Source of the DNA: an uncultured Bacilli bacterium
GTDB taxonomy: Bacteria > Bacillota_I > Bacilli_A > RF39 > UBA660
DNA: 17,809 nt
Assembly (NCBI GenBank): GCA_944333305.1
Contig: CALVKV010000016.1
Coordinates: 1-17,809 of the forward strand
Direction: 5' to 3'
Shown here: piece after piece, positions 6,876-14,667 of the stretch
Position numbering within the stretch: position 1 is the stretch's first letter
Layout: each line of letters begins with the position of its first letter
Program-made: the position numbers and the translations under genes
The notes under the pieces: model-generated
Seen by the model: the letters and a program-made list of their open reading frames with translations, nothing else
Databases searched by the model: none
Told to the model about the DNA's origin: nothing

Positions 6876-9675
6876 TTTATTAATAATACCATTAATATGT
6901 TTAGCAGCATTTCTTGGGGTTATGTTATCTAATACTGAAATGACTGAAGCTGCTAATAATGAAACTTGTTCTCCAGAAACTTTTAGGGATGACTATATAG
7001 CTAATATTGATGTTAACTATGATAATAACAATGTTACTATTACAAATAATTCTGGTCTTCATTTAAGTTATACTTTTTATGCAGATGGAGATACTGAAAA
7101 TGTTGCGGCATCGGGAGATTTTGCTAATGGTTCTTCAGCAACTGTTGTAGTTGAAAGTGGGGGTTTCTTCTTATTTACTTTACAAGAAGATATGGAAGAA
7201 CCTTGTATAGCTAGTGTTGGTAATGAAGTTGGTACAATGGAAGTTAGTGTAGATGGGCTTATTGATAATCCACTTTATTATGATTCTGTTTGTGTTAACT
7301 ATCGTAATAGTTGGAGTGGAAATCAAACAATGCAAAACGCTGTTCCTTATTGTTTTTCTGCAAAAACTTACGAATCTTATTCAAGAGAAGAGGTTCAAGG
7401 TTGGATAGATACAGCGGAATCTTTATATGAAGCTATTAGTAGTTCTAATGGTGGAAATGATATTACAATTGATAGTTCTTATCAAGAAGTGGATGATGTT
7501 AAAAATACTGAAAAGTTAGTTTGTGATGCATTTAGTACTAATAATTACGAGACTATGCATAAGTATTATCATGTTGAAACAGAAACTGCGAACAACTGCG
7601 AAGTTACTTGTAAAGAGGAAATAGAAGTTAATTTTAGTGACCCAGTAGCAACACAGGCTGGTTTATGTTTTCAATATTTAATAGAGATTAAATCAAAAGT
7701 TGTTTGTGATGCTAGTTATAAAGCTGCTCCACCTACTAGAAAACAGGCATGTTATCGTTCACCAGTTTGTATAAATGGTGGTAGAGGATTCGATGCTGGT
7801 GGTCCTAGCGAAGAATTTGATTCTTGCGTATTAGATTGTGATGGTGGTGAATATACTCAAAGCTGTATAGATAGTTGTTATAGTGAAGTTTATGAGAAGT
7901 CTAGTAGTAGTAAAAAGGCAACTAAGACAAGTGATAATGATGTAACAACTAAAGAAGATATCAAAGAACTTAGTGGCCTATATTTGGCTGGTGATAGTTT
8001 TTATGAAGTGACTAAACTTGCAAATAGTTGTCCTGGTACTAGTAATGCACAAACACTATATAATTACATGCAAAACAATCCTAGTGGACATTATAGCGGT
8101 AATAAGTGGATTTCTGATTATGGTAGTAATAGTCAAAGTATTTGTGCTTTAGGTCCTTACTATTTTAGGAGTCTTGCACAAACGAGACAAACTATAGGAA
8201 TGTATAATGGAACATATTCTTATAGTTCATTTAATAGATATTATAGACCTCATGGTAATGGTATTTTAATGGCTGTTCATAGAGATAATACTTGGTGTAA
8301 TGATAGTTGTTCTTGGAAGGGAACTTGTGGTTCTAATACGGCATTAACTGAGGCTGTTGCACAAAAGGAATATAAAGAAGCTGTAGAAGAGTATAAAGCT
8401 AATAAGGAAGCTTGTGAACAAAGAGCTGCTACATGTACTAATGAAACTACAGACTATGAGATAGTTGTTGATAATGTAGATAATGATTCTGATACAGATG
8501 ATGATGAAGAAACATTCTCATCTTCACAAAAATTAAATAGTACTACTGTTAATGGGGAATTTCCTGATATGGTTATATTAACTGATGGTAGTTGTGAAGA
8601 TGGACAAGATGATCCTTGGCATTATCATAATATAATTACTTTCCCAGGTACTTGGGTAAATAATAAGACAGGTCAAACTGTTCATTCTATGGAACCTGGA
8701 CATGAAGATTTCTATACTTATGTTGGAAATGAATATTGTACTAAATTAAATTCTGTTCCTGTTAATACTGCTTGGTATAATTGGAAAGTTAATCAAAATG
8801 GGGATACTTCAATTTTAACTGATGATATTAGACAACAAATTGAAGATAACACAGAAATGAATATAAATGGTCATATCGAAAATTATGGATACTTTGGTTG
8901 GGACTTCGATGTTAGCTGTTTCTATGCTATTGATGAACCAGAAACTCCAGATGATTGTACTCCAGAAGATCCTGATTACCCAACTTGTGAAAGAGATGGA
9001 TGTTCTGTAGATGATCCTAATTATCCAACTTGTACACCTCCTGGTGAAGGTGGGGATGAATCTCCTGTAAATGATTATGAATTTAGATCTGTATCTTTAG
9101 ATAATCTTTTCCCTAATAGTGGTGTTACTAATAGTTCAAGTGATTTAAAAGATATTACAGCATCTAATTTGATAAATACAGTTGAAAGTATGCGTAATAA
9201 TGACGCAACTTTAGTTGCAGAGACGACAAGGGACATAGGCTTTAACTGGACTTGTGCTGCAACTAACTTAGAAAATCCTGATTATATAGTTCAGCCTGTT
9301 ACAGTTATGAATCGTATTCAAGCTTTAGGTGATAGTATATATGACGGAGAAGAATATTTAGATTATCATATTAGATTAACTCCTGAAACTATGAATAAAG
9401 TTAGAGCTTATAATGATAAATATGATAGTTATGCTCAACCTACTGGTGATGATAGCAGTGAAGTGTTAACTGCTGGTACTAATAAAACTTCAGGTATAAC
9501 AGTTTATCGTAGTTATTTACTTCATAGAGTGCTTAACAGTAATGAATTACTTAAGAGTGGTCTTATAGGATGTAATAATGAAGATAATGGAACTTGTAAT
9601 AATACAATTGATACAAGTACAAGTTGTTATAATGAATATATGGCACAATCTGCTGTATTGAAAGGGGCTAATTAA
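6862..9675 (+). CDS. Large secreted cysteine-rich surface protein
   Basis: A 937-residue protein not assigned to a known family. The signal peptide occupies about residues 1-31 (MKKSNLLIIP, hydrophobic core, then TEAAN). I count about 33 Cys, many in CxxxC/CxxC-like pairs (NNCEVTCKEE, QSCIDSCYSE, WCNDSCSWKGTC), pointing to a disulfide-stabilised extracellular protein. A helical stretch lies near 495-525 (AQKEYKEAVEEYKANKEACEQR). An acidic region near 540-555 follows. A Pro-rich linker with two tandem 'DPxYPTC' copies lies at about 700-725. The last 200 residues form a separate domain beginning YEFRSVSLDNLFPN. There is no C-terminal TM or sorting motif. I start at ATG 6862, served by AAGGTG (6850-6855); the in-frame GTG at 6853 lies within that site. 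It overlaps the sortase gene and lies 2 nt before the Tad block, so it may be a pilus tip or adhesin, or a sortase-linked protein (inference). Confidence 0.8.
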   Translation: MKKSNLLIIPLICLAAFLGVMLSNTEMTEAANNETCSPETFRDDYIANIDVNYDNNNVTITNNSGLHLSYTFYADGDTENVAASGDFANGSSATVVVESGGFFLFTLQEDMEEPCIASVGNEVGTMEVSVDGLIDNPLYYDSVCVNYRNSWSGNQTMQNAVPYCFSAKTYESYSREEVQGWIDTAESLYEAISSSNGGNDITIDSSYQEVDDVKNTEKLVCDAFSTNNYETMHKYYHVETETANNCEVTCKEEIEVNFSDPVATQAGLCFQYLIEIKSKVVCDASYKAAPPTRKQACYRSPVCINGGRGFDAGGPSEEFDSCVLDCDGGEYTQSCIDSCYSEVYEKSSSSKKATKTSDNDVTTKEDIKELSGLYLAGDSFYEVTKLANSCPGTSNAQTLYNYMQNNPSGHYSGNKWISDYGSNSQSICALGPYYFRSLAQTRQTIGMYNGTYSYSSFNRYYRPHGNGILMAVHRDNTWCNDSCSWKGTCGSNTALTEAVAQKEYKEAVEEYKANKEACEQRAATCTNETTDYEIVVDNVDNDSDTDDDEETFSSSQKLNSTTVNGEFPDMVILTDGSCEDGQDDPWHYHNIITFPGTWVNNKTGQTVHSMEPGHEDFYTYVGNEYCTKLNSVPVNTAWYNWKVNQNGDTSILTDDIRQQIEDNTEMNINGHIENYGYFGWDFDVSCFYAIDEPETPDDCTPEDPDYPTCERDGCSVDDPNYPTCTPPGEGGDESPVNDYEFRSVSLDNLFPNSGVTNSSSDLKDITASNLINTVESMRNNDATLVAETTRDIGFNWTCAATNLENPDYIVQPVTVMNRIQALGDSIYDGEEYLDYHIRLTPETMNKVRAYNDKYDSYAQPTGDDSSEVLTAGTNKTSGITVYRSYLLHRVLNSNELLKSGLIGCNNEDNGTCNNTIDTSTSCYNEYMAQSAVLKGAN
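8965..9033 (+). repeat. Tandem DPxYPTC coding repeat in the linker of the Cys-rich protein
   Basis: Codons 702-709 (8965-8988) encode EDPDYPTC and codons 717-724 (9010-9033) encode DDPNYPTC, 45 nt apart. Each unit has the form C-x(4)-DPxYPTC, so Cys residues recur regularly. This marks the Pro/Asp-rich linker between the Cys-rich N-terminal part and the C-terminal domain. Confidence 0.7.
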
Positions 9676-9677
9676 TT

Positions 9678-10139
9678 ATGAGTAAAGGTATGTTAATTGT
9701 TGGTATAATCCTTTTAGCTATTATTACTTTTGGGGTTGTAAATATTGTTCAAAATTATCAGACTGGTAATGAACTTGATTATTACTTATTAAGAGAGACA
9801 ACCGAAGCGGCAATGACTGATGCAGTTGATGTTGGTTATTACCGCTTAAGCGGTTTGTTAAGAATAGATAAAGAGAAATTTGTTGAAAGTTTCGTTAGAC
9901 GTTTTTCTGAAAATGTTTCTAATAGTCGTACTTATGATATTGGTTTTTATGATATTAATGAGACTCCACCTAAAGTTAGTGTTTTAGTTAAATCAGAAAC
10001 TGCTGCTACTATAAATGGTGAATCATTAAGTTTATCTAATAAAGTTGATGTAATTTTAGAGTCTAGATATCATGAAAATAAATATGTAACAGATATGACT
10101 AGAGCAGGTGAGTTAGACTATAGCGAAGTTGATCAATAA
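9678..10139 (+). CDS. Small single-TM protein of the Tad locus (pseudopilin-like)
   Basis: A 153-residue protein with one hydrophobic helix at the very N-terminus (about 5-24, MLIVGIILLAIITFGVVNIV) and an extracellular remainder with no Cys. The layout (short cytoplasmic start, one N-terminal helix, then a soluble domain) is that of TadE/TadF-like minor pseudopilins. I see no classical prepilin cleavage site, although G4 precedes the helix. After the helix comes an amphipathic region (ETTEAAMTDAVDVGYYRLSG) and a beta-rich end. The start lies 2 nt after the preceding stop, with AAAGGGG (9661-9667) inside the upstream gene, indicating translational coupling. It precedes cpaB, so a role in the pilus is likely, but no function can be assigned. 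Confidence 0.65.
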   Translation: MSKGMLIVGIILLAIITFGVVNIVQNYQTGNELDYYLLRETTEAAMTDAVDVGYYRLSGLLRIDKEKFVESFVRRFSENVSNSRTYDIGFYDINETPPKVSVLVKSETAATINGESLSLSNKVDVILESRYHENKYVTDMTRAGELDYSEVDQ

Positions 10140-10159
10140 AAGAATAAGGAGGATGTTTG

Positions 10160-10981
10160 ATGAATAATTTAATTGTTGGAATTAAAAAGTTCTTTACAAA
10201 TAAAAATACAGTTACGGTTGTTGGTGTTGTTCTTGCAATTATAGTTCTTTATGCTGGCTATAACATGCGTATTAATCAAGCTATTACCCCTGTTACTGTT
10301 CCTTATGCAGTAGAAGATATTGATGCTAGGACACAAATAACTGAAGATATGGTTAGTACTATGGAAATCCCACAGTCAATGGTAACTGATGATATTATTA
10401 CTAATAGTGCTGATGTCATTGATATGTATACTAATGCTGATACACTTATTCCTGCAGGTAGTTTGTTCTATGAAAGATGTGTTGTTTCTCGTGATCAGTT
10501 ACCTGATAGTATAATTCTTGATTATCCTAAGGGTTATGTTTTATATAATTTAGCGGTTGATATGGCTAGTACTTATAGTAACTCTATTTATCCAGGTAAT
10601 TATATTGATATTTATTTAAAAGTTCAGAATACTGAGAGTGCTGATGGTACTGTTGCGGATGATAGAATTATGGTTGGCAAATTGTTATCTAATGTTAAGG
10701 TTTTAGCAGTATTTGATAGTAATGGTAATAATGTTTTTGCTAATGTAGAAGAGCAGACGGCACCTTCACAAATTGTATTTGCAGTACCTGAAGAGTATCA
10801 TATTTTACTTCGTAAAGCTGAATATTTAAGAGCTTATGAATCTGAAATCATTCCGGTTCCTACAGCTGAGTCTTTAGAGGATGAACCTGGTGATGTAGAA
10901 TTATCTAGTGAAGATTTAAGAAACTTTATTAATAATGTTACAGCAATGACTGAAGAAGATTTATCTTATACACAACAATAG
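10160..10981 (+). CDS. cpaB: CpaB/RcpC-like pilus assembly protein with SAF domain
   Basis: A 273-residue protein with a short basic cytoplasmic start (KKFFTNKN), one TM helix (about 17-36) and an extracellular SAF domain of about 60 residues beginning ITPVTVPYAVEDIDARTQITEDMV and running to LIPAGSLFYERCV. The RcpC-type domain follows (GYVLYNLAVDM, PGNYIDIYLKV, VKVLAVFDSNG, VFAVPEEYHILLRKAEYL). In Tad systems CpaB/RcpC is a periplasmic or extracytoplasmic assembly factor; in a monoderm it would act in the wall zone. The start is ATG 10160, 7 nt after AAGGAGG (10146-10152); the in-frame TTG just before it is less suitable. The gene lies 20 nt after the one-TM gene and 18 nt before the ATPase gene, the usual cpaB-cpaF proximity. 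Confidence 0.85.
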   Translation: MNNLIVGIKKFFTNKNTVTVVGVVLAIIVLYAGYNMRINQAITPVTVPYAVEDIDARTQITEDMVSTMEIPQSMVTDDIITNSADVIDMYTNADTLIPAGSLFYERCVVSRDQLPDSIILDYPKGYVLYNLAVDMASTYSNSIYPGNYIDIYLKVQNTESADGTVADDRIMVGKLLSNVKVLAVFDSNGNNVFANVEEQTAPSQIVFAVPEEYHILLRKAEYLRAYESEIIPVPTAESLEDEPGDVELSSEDLRNFINNVTAMTEEDLSYTQQ

Positions 10982-10999
10982 AAAGGGAGATGAATTTAA

Positions 11000-12250
11000 A
11001 TGAACGATTCCATTTTTGATAAACTGGATTTTGGGCTTTTTGAACCATTAATTAAGGATGATGATATAACAGATATTTCTTATTGTAATCATGGACAAAT
11101 TTGGATTCGTTCTTTAACTCAAGGTTCTAAAAGAGTAGAGATTGAGGGGCTAAATGATGCTTTTGTAGAAAAGTTAGCCTTTCAATGTTCTAATGTTATG
11201 GGAACGACGTTTAATAATGCGAAACCTTTTTTGGATGCAGAGTCTACTGAGTTACGTTTAAACTTTGTTCATGAATCTATTGCTACTAATGGAATAGCAG
11301 TTGTTATTCGTAAAACTCCTGCTAAAATTAGATTATCAAGAGAAAAATTACTAAGCGAAGATTACTTTACTGCTAATATTCATGATATTTTAATGAAGTG
11401 TGTTGAAGGTCATTGTAATATTATGGTAAGTGGTGAGACTGGTTCAGGTAAAACAGAATTTGTTAAATATTTAGCTAGTCATACTAAAGAGAATGAGAAA
11501 ATTATTACAATTGAAGATACTTTGGAACTTCATCTTGATAAGATTTTTCCTCATCGTGATATTGTAGCGATGAAGACTAATAATGTGGCAAGTTACTCAG
11601 AAGTACTAGTTACTTGTATGCGTCAGAACCCTAAATGGATATTATTATCAGAGGTTCGTAGTGCCGAAGCTGTTACAGCTGTTCGTAATTCAATTTCTTC
11701 TGGACATAATATCTTATCTACTATCCATGCAGATAAGGCTAGTGCTATTCCTTATCGTATGTATTCACTTCTTGAAAGTGATATTGATGTAGATCAGTTC
11801 TTAAATACAATTTATCGTTATATTCAGTTAGGTGTTCATATTAAAGCTTATTATAGTAAAGAATACGGGCAATTTCATCGTGAAGTTGATGAAGTGGTTG
11901 AGTTTTATGTTGACGATGATAATAAACCACAGTGTCATATTCTATATCAAAAAACTTTTGGTAAAGCACCTGTACAGAATATGCCTACAGAGCATTTGAA
12001 GGAATATTTGGAAAATCAAAATATTTTCATTGATAATCTCTTTACTAAAGGTGATTCGATGAATAATATTGATAGTGAAGTTAATAAAGTTATTTCTCCT
12101 AGTAGTGAACAGACTAGTGTTAATGTGATGGAATCTCCTAATTTTAATACTAATGTAAATAATGTTAGTGAAATAGGTCAAACTATTCAAAGTGGACAAG
12201 TTAATGCTCCATCACAACCTAAAGCTACATTTCCTACAGAGATAGTTTAA
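11000..12250 (+). CDS. cpaF: CpaF/TadA-type secretion ATPase
   Basis: A 416-residue cytoplasmic hexameric ATPase of the VirB11/CpaF family that powers Tad pilus assembly. An N-terminal domain (about 1-125) precedes the RecA-like core: Walker A GETGSGKT (145-152), Asp box IEDTLEL (171-177), Walker B region ILLSEVRSAEA (214-224, catalytic Glu retained), and His box SSGHNILSTIHAD (233-245; His236 and His243). CpaF proteins usually read hhhGEhR at Walker B; here the Gly is Ser217. The tail after about residue 345 is Asn/Ser/Val-rich and looks disordered, an extension not needed for catalysis. AAAGGGAG (10982-10989) precedes the ATG by 10 nt. The tadB and tadC genes follow directly. Confidence 0.94.
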   Translation: MNDSIFDKLDFGLFEPLIKDDDITDISYCNHGQIWIRSLTQGSKRVEIEGLNDAFVEKLAFQCSNVMGTTFNNAKPFLDAESTELRLNFVHESIATNGIAVVIRKTPAKIRLSREKLLSEDYFTANIHDILMKCVEGHCNIMVSGETGSGKTEFVKYLASHTKENEKIITIEDTLELHLDKIFPHRDIVAMKTNNVASYSEVLVTCMRQNPKWILLSEVRSAEAVTAVRNSISSGHNILSTIHADKASAIPYRMYSLLESDIDVDQFLNTIYRYIQLGVHIKAYYSKEYGQFHREVDEVVEFYVDDDNKPQCHILYQKTFGKAPVQNMPTEHLKEYLENQNIFIDNLFTKGDSMNNIDSEVNKVISPSSEQTSVNVMESPNFNTNVNNVSEIGQTIQSGQVNAPSQPKATFPTEIV

Positions 12251-12266
12251 AGAGAGGAGGGGTTTT

Positions 12267-13160
12267 ATGGTACTTTTTTTACTACTAATAATTGCTATAG
12301 TTGTTTTGTTATATAGAAATTATAAGGGGCAAAATGTTTCTAAATTTATTACTGATCAAGTTCAAGCTGTTTATGATAAGTTTGCACCATATTCTTATAA
12401 GATAGTAAGAGAGAAGACTAAACAATTAGGCCAAGAGTATACAGCAAGACAGTATTTAATTCAAATTTTAATTATGGGAGGTTTCGCTGGTATAGTTACT
12501 TATCTTTACTTCTATAATTTAGTTGTTTCTTTGATTTATATCGTTATAGCAGTTTCTTTTATTCCTTATTTATCTTTTTTGAGATGTAAAAGAGTGTATA
12601 GTGAGTTTATCTTTGAACAAATTCAAGTGTATACTACTAATACTATTATGGAATTTGCAACAACTCAAAGTTTTGTTAAATCTTTAGAGGGAGTTAGAGA
12701 TTCTGGAATTTTGGAAGATCCTGTACTTTCGGATGTTAATCATATGATTGATATGGCATATGAAGAAGGAGCTATAGATGGGGCTTTAAAATATTTTAGT
12801 GATAAGTATCCATACTATATTGTTAAAAATATGCATCAATTATTCTTACAAATAACTAAAGAAGGTGCTCAAGATACAGGAGAGAGTTTAGAAAATATGC
12901 AGCTGGATATTGATACCCTTGTTGAGAGTGTATATCGTGATAGAATGGATAGAGCGACTTTTCATAAGAAATTTTTACAATATGGAATTATGTTATTTCT
13001 TTTAGTTATGTTAATTCAATATATGCTTGGAAGTGAAAGTTATGTTGAGTTAATTAAGAGTATTTGGGTTCAACTTGTTCTTCACTTTATTATTATTTTT
13101 AATAGTTACTTCTTGTTAAAAGGAGAAAAATATTATAATGAGAATGTGGGGGTTGAATAA
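12267..13160 (+). CDS. tadB: TadB-like inner-membrane platform protein (T2SSF family)
   Basis: A 297-residue polytopic protein. TM segments lie at about 1-17, 68-86, 88-108, 232-250 and 262-282. The cytoplasmic part between them (about 112-230) is the T2SSF/GspF-like helical domain: EQIQVYTTNTIMEFATTQSFVKSLEGV, then an acidic helix and QITKEGAQDTGESLENMQLDID. This is the membrane platform that CpaF engages during pilus assembly. The gene lies 16 nt after cpaF with ribosome site GAGGAGG (12254-12260), and 2 nt before the second platform gene. Which of the pair is TadB and which TadC is assigned from order and length; the family assignment is clearer than the letter. Confidence 0.85.
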   Translation: MVLFLLLIIAIVVLLYRNYKGQNVSKFITDQVQAVYDKFAPYSYKIVREKTKQLGQEYTARQYLIQILIMGGFAGIVTYLYFYNLVVSLIYIVIAVSFIPYLSFLRCKRVYSEFIFEQIQVYTTNTIMEFATTQSFVKSLEGVRDSGILEDPVLSDVNHMIDMAYEEGAIDGALKYFSDKYPYYIVKNMHQLFLQITKEGAQDTGESLENMQLDIDTLVESVYRDRMDRATFHKKFLQYGIMLFLLVMLIQYMLGSESYVELIKSIWVQLVLHFIIIFNSYFLLKGEKYYNENVGVE

Positions 13161-13162
13161 AT

Positions 13163-13942
13163 ATGGAAATAGTATTAGTTGCTGTTATTATTTTAGGTAT
13201 TTTAATTTATAATAGGACAATAGATAAGGATAAATTTATTAATGATAATAAAAGATATTTTGAAATATTAAGAGAAGATGATTATGATTTTTTAGTTTAT
13301 GCTAGATATGGTGATACGGCATCTCCTAATGTATTGTTCCAAAAAAGAATAGCTTATGCTATTGGAGTTTTCTTTGTATTCATGTTTTTGTTTATAGATG
13401 ACGTTAGTTTGATAAATGTAATACTTGCTTGCCTTGTAGCTGTGTTTGTATTTAAAATGTCATATATGCAATTAAAAAAATATTATAAAGCTCATTTGCA
13501 TCAAATTGATATAATGTTGCCATACTATTTAAAGAGTTTGGAAATATTAATTCAACATTATACTGTTCCTGTGGCGATAGGTAAAAGTATTAATGATGCT
13601 CCTGATATTTTTAAACCAGGTCTTAGAGAAATGATTGAAAAGATTAATTCAGGAGATTCTAGTATTACACCTTATATGGATTTTGCTAATACTTATCCTG
13701 TAAGAGATTCAATGAGAATGATGAGACTTTTATATCGTCTTGGTCTTGGTGGTCAAGAGAAGAAGCAGGAAAGACTTTTGATGTTTTCTCGTACAGTCTC
13801 TAATTTGCAGGCAAAAGCTAGGGAAACTAAATATAAAGAGAGACTTGATCATATGGGAAATCAAACCATGATTATGCTTGTTGTTACAGGTGTTAGTGTT
13901 ATGATTGTAATATTAGCGTCTATGTTGACAATGATTGCATAA
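13163..13942 (+). CDS. tadC: TadC-like inner-membrane platform protein (T2SSF family)
   Basis: A 259-residue polytopic protein with an N-terminal TM (about 1-16), a hairpin of two TMs (about 68-102) and a C-terminal TM (about 235-258). The T2SSF cytoplasmic domain in between shows HQIDIMLPYYLKSLEILIQHY, PVAIGKSINDAP and a long basic helix RTVSNLQAKARETKYKERLDHMG before the last TM, as in TadC proteins. It starts 2 nt after tadB (translational coupling) and is the last gene of the long first transcript block: 71 nt follow, holding a hairpin and a new promoter. Confidence 0.85.
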   Translation: MEIVLVAVIILGILIYNRTIDKDKFINDNKRYFEILREDDYDFLVYARYGDTASPNVLFQKRIAYAIGVFFVFMFLFIDDVSLINVILACLVAVFVFKMSYMQLKKYYKAHLHQIDIMLPYYLKSLEILIQHYTVPVAIGKSINDAPDIFKPGLREMIEKINSGDSSITPYMDFANTYPVRDSMRMMRLLYRLGLGGQEKKQERLLMFSRTVSNLQAKARETKYKERLDHMGNQTMIMLVVTGVSVMIVILASMLTMIA

Positions 13943-13948
13943 AAAAAA

Positions 13949-13988
13949 GTTACAAAACGATAATTATTTGATATAATTATTTTGTAAG
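13949..13988 (+). promoter_or_regulatory. Extended -10 promoter embedded in a hairpin upstream of the pilin-like gene
   Basis: TGATATAAT at 13969-13977 is a perfect TATAAT with TGn extension. GTTACA (13949-13954) matches four of six -35 positions at 17 bp spacing. The same bases form an inverted repeat: TTACAAAA (13950-13957) pairs with TTTTGTAA (13980-13987), and TAATTAT (13961-13967) with ATAATTA (13973-13979). There is a 3-nt bulge and a 5-nt loop. The hairpin could weakly end or stabilise the upstream tadC transcript, or be an operator for a dimeric regulator; it lacks a clear T-run after the stem. The predicted start near 13984 leaves a leader of about 30 nt with AAAGGAG. Confidence 0.65.
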
Positions 13989-14013
13989 ATTTAGGAAAGG
14001 AGTGAATGCTACT

Positions 14014-14172
14014 GTGAAAGAAGCGACTGGAGAGTTAAACATGACTGTAGTTACCATTGTTTTGATTGGTGTTATTGCGGCTTTCTTTGCAATTTTCTGG
14101 CCTAAGGTTATTCAACCTGCTATTGAAAATAGTTGGGAAGACAATGTTGGTACTATTGACAATATAAATTAA
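14014..14172 (+). CDS. Pilin-like small protein (candidate major Tad/Flp-type pilin)
   Basis: A 52-residue protein starting with GTG, 11 nt after AAAGGAG (13996-14002). A hydrophilic start VKEATGELN is followed by a hydrophobic helix (about 10-30, MTVVTIVLIGVIAAFFAIFW) and a polar tail (KVIQPAIENSWEDN). Size, architecture, its own promoter and a place between tadC and a TadE-like gene fit the major Flp-type pilin. Flp prepilins are cut after a Gly, with Glu at +5. Here Gly6 precedes Glu7, so the Glu is at +1 and the site is non-canonical. The next gene also has Gly6 before a polar residue. Starting at the internal ATG 14041 would remove this segment, and GTG 14002 falls inside the ribosome site. 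No prepilin peptidase gene is in the window. The gene is easily missed because of its size and GTG start. Confidence 0.7.
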   Translation: MKEATGELNMTVVTIVLIGVIAAFFAIFWPKVIQPAIENSWEDNVGTIDNIN

Positions 14173-14197
14173 TATTAGTTTGAGGATGTGATTAATA

Positions 14198-14650
14198 ATG
14201 AGAGATGCGATAGGTCAAGTATTTGCTTTACAAGTTATTTTAGCTTTTGTTTTATTGATTAATGGTTATATGGCGTATTCTGTTAATTATACTAGAGCAT
14301 TTCGAGTTAAGAATCAGATTGTTAATATTATTGAACAGTATGAGGGACCTTATAATGATGAAGCAATTGCTAAGATTAATGCTATTATTGATCAGATGAC
14401 TTATGAGGTTCCTCCACGCCTTACACAGGACTTCTTAGATGATTATGCTGATGAGGATGAAAAAAGTTGTCAAAATGGATGGTGTTATGTAGCGCATGAT
14501 GTTTCTATTGATGATGCTGATGGTGAGAGAACTGGTAAGTATTATTCAGTAGTTACTTTTGTCAATATTAACATTCCTGTAATTAATAATATAGTTGGCT
14601 TAGGAGATTTCTTAAGAGTTGTAGGTGAAACTAGAACTATTTATGATTAG
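14198..14650 (+). CDS. TadE-like pseudopilin
   Basis: A 150-residue protein with MRDAIGQVF followed by an N-terminal TM helix (about 8-27, FALQVILAFVLLINGYMAY) and an extracellular domain. RAFRVKNQIVNIIEQYEG is the amphipathic continuation seen in TadE/TadF minor pilins. The domain holds one likely disulfide pair (CQNGWC, Cys92 and Cys97 approximately) and ends with a beta-rich part. Gly6 followed by Gln resembles the 'G-Q' cleavage junction of class III signal peptides and parallels Gly6-Glu7 of the preceding pilin-like protein. It lies 25 nt after that gene, GAGG precedes the ATG, and it probably shares the pilin promoter. Assigned by architecture and context, not by a specific motif. Confidence 0.72.
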   Translation: MRDAIGQVFALQVILAFVLLINGYMAYSVNYTRAFRVKNQIVNIIEQYEGPYNDEAIAKINAIIDQMTYEVPPRLTQDFLDDYADEDEKSCQNGWCYVAHDVSIDDADGERTGKYYSVVTFVNINIPVINNIVGLGDFLRVVGETRTIYD

Positions 14651-14667
14651 AAAAAGGAAGTGATAAA

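Noticed and set aside
11942..12199. Reverse-strand reading frame of 85 codons inside cpaF
   Set aside because: It is antisense to the low-complexity tail of cpaF, has no convincing ribosome site, and its Ile/Asn-rich composition mirrors the AT-rich plus strand.
13925..13930. TTGACA near the end of tadC as -35 of the pilin promoter
   Set aside because: It lies 41 bp from the TATAAT at 13972, far outside the allowed spacing, and no -10 exists at 16-18 bp from it.
14006..14019. ATG 14006 as start of a small gene
   Set aside because: This frame stops after three codons (ATG CTA CTG TGA); GTG 14014 opens the pilin-like frame.
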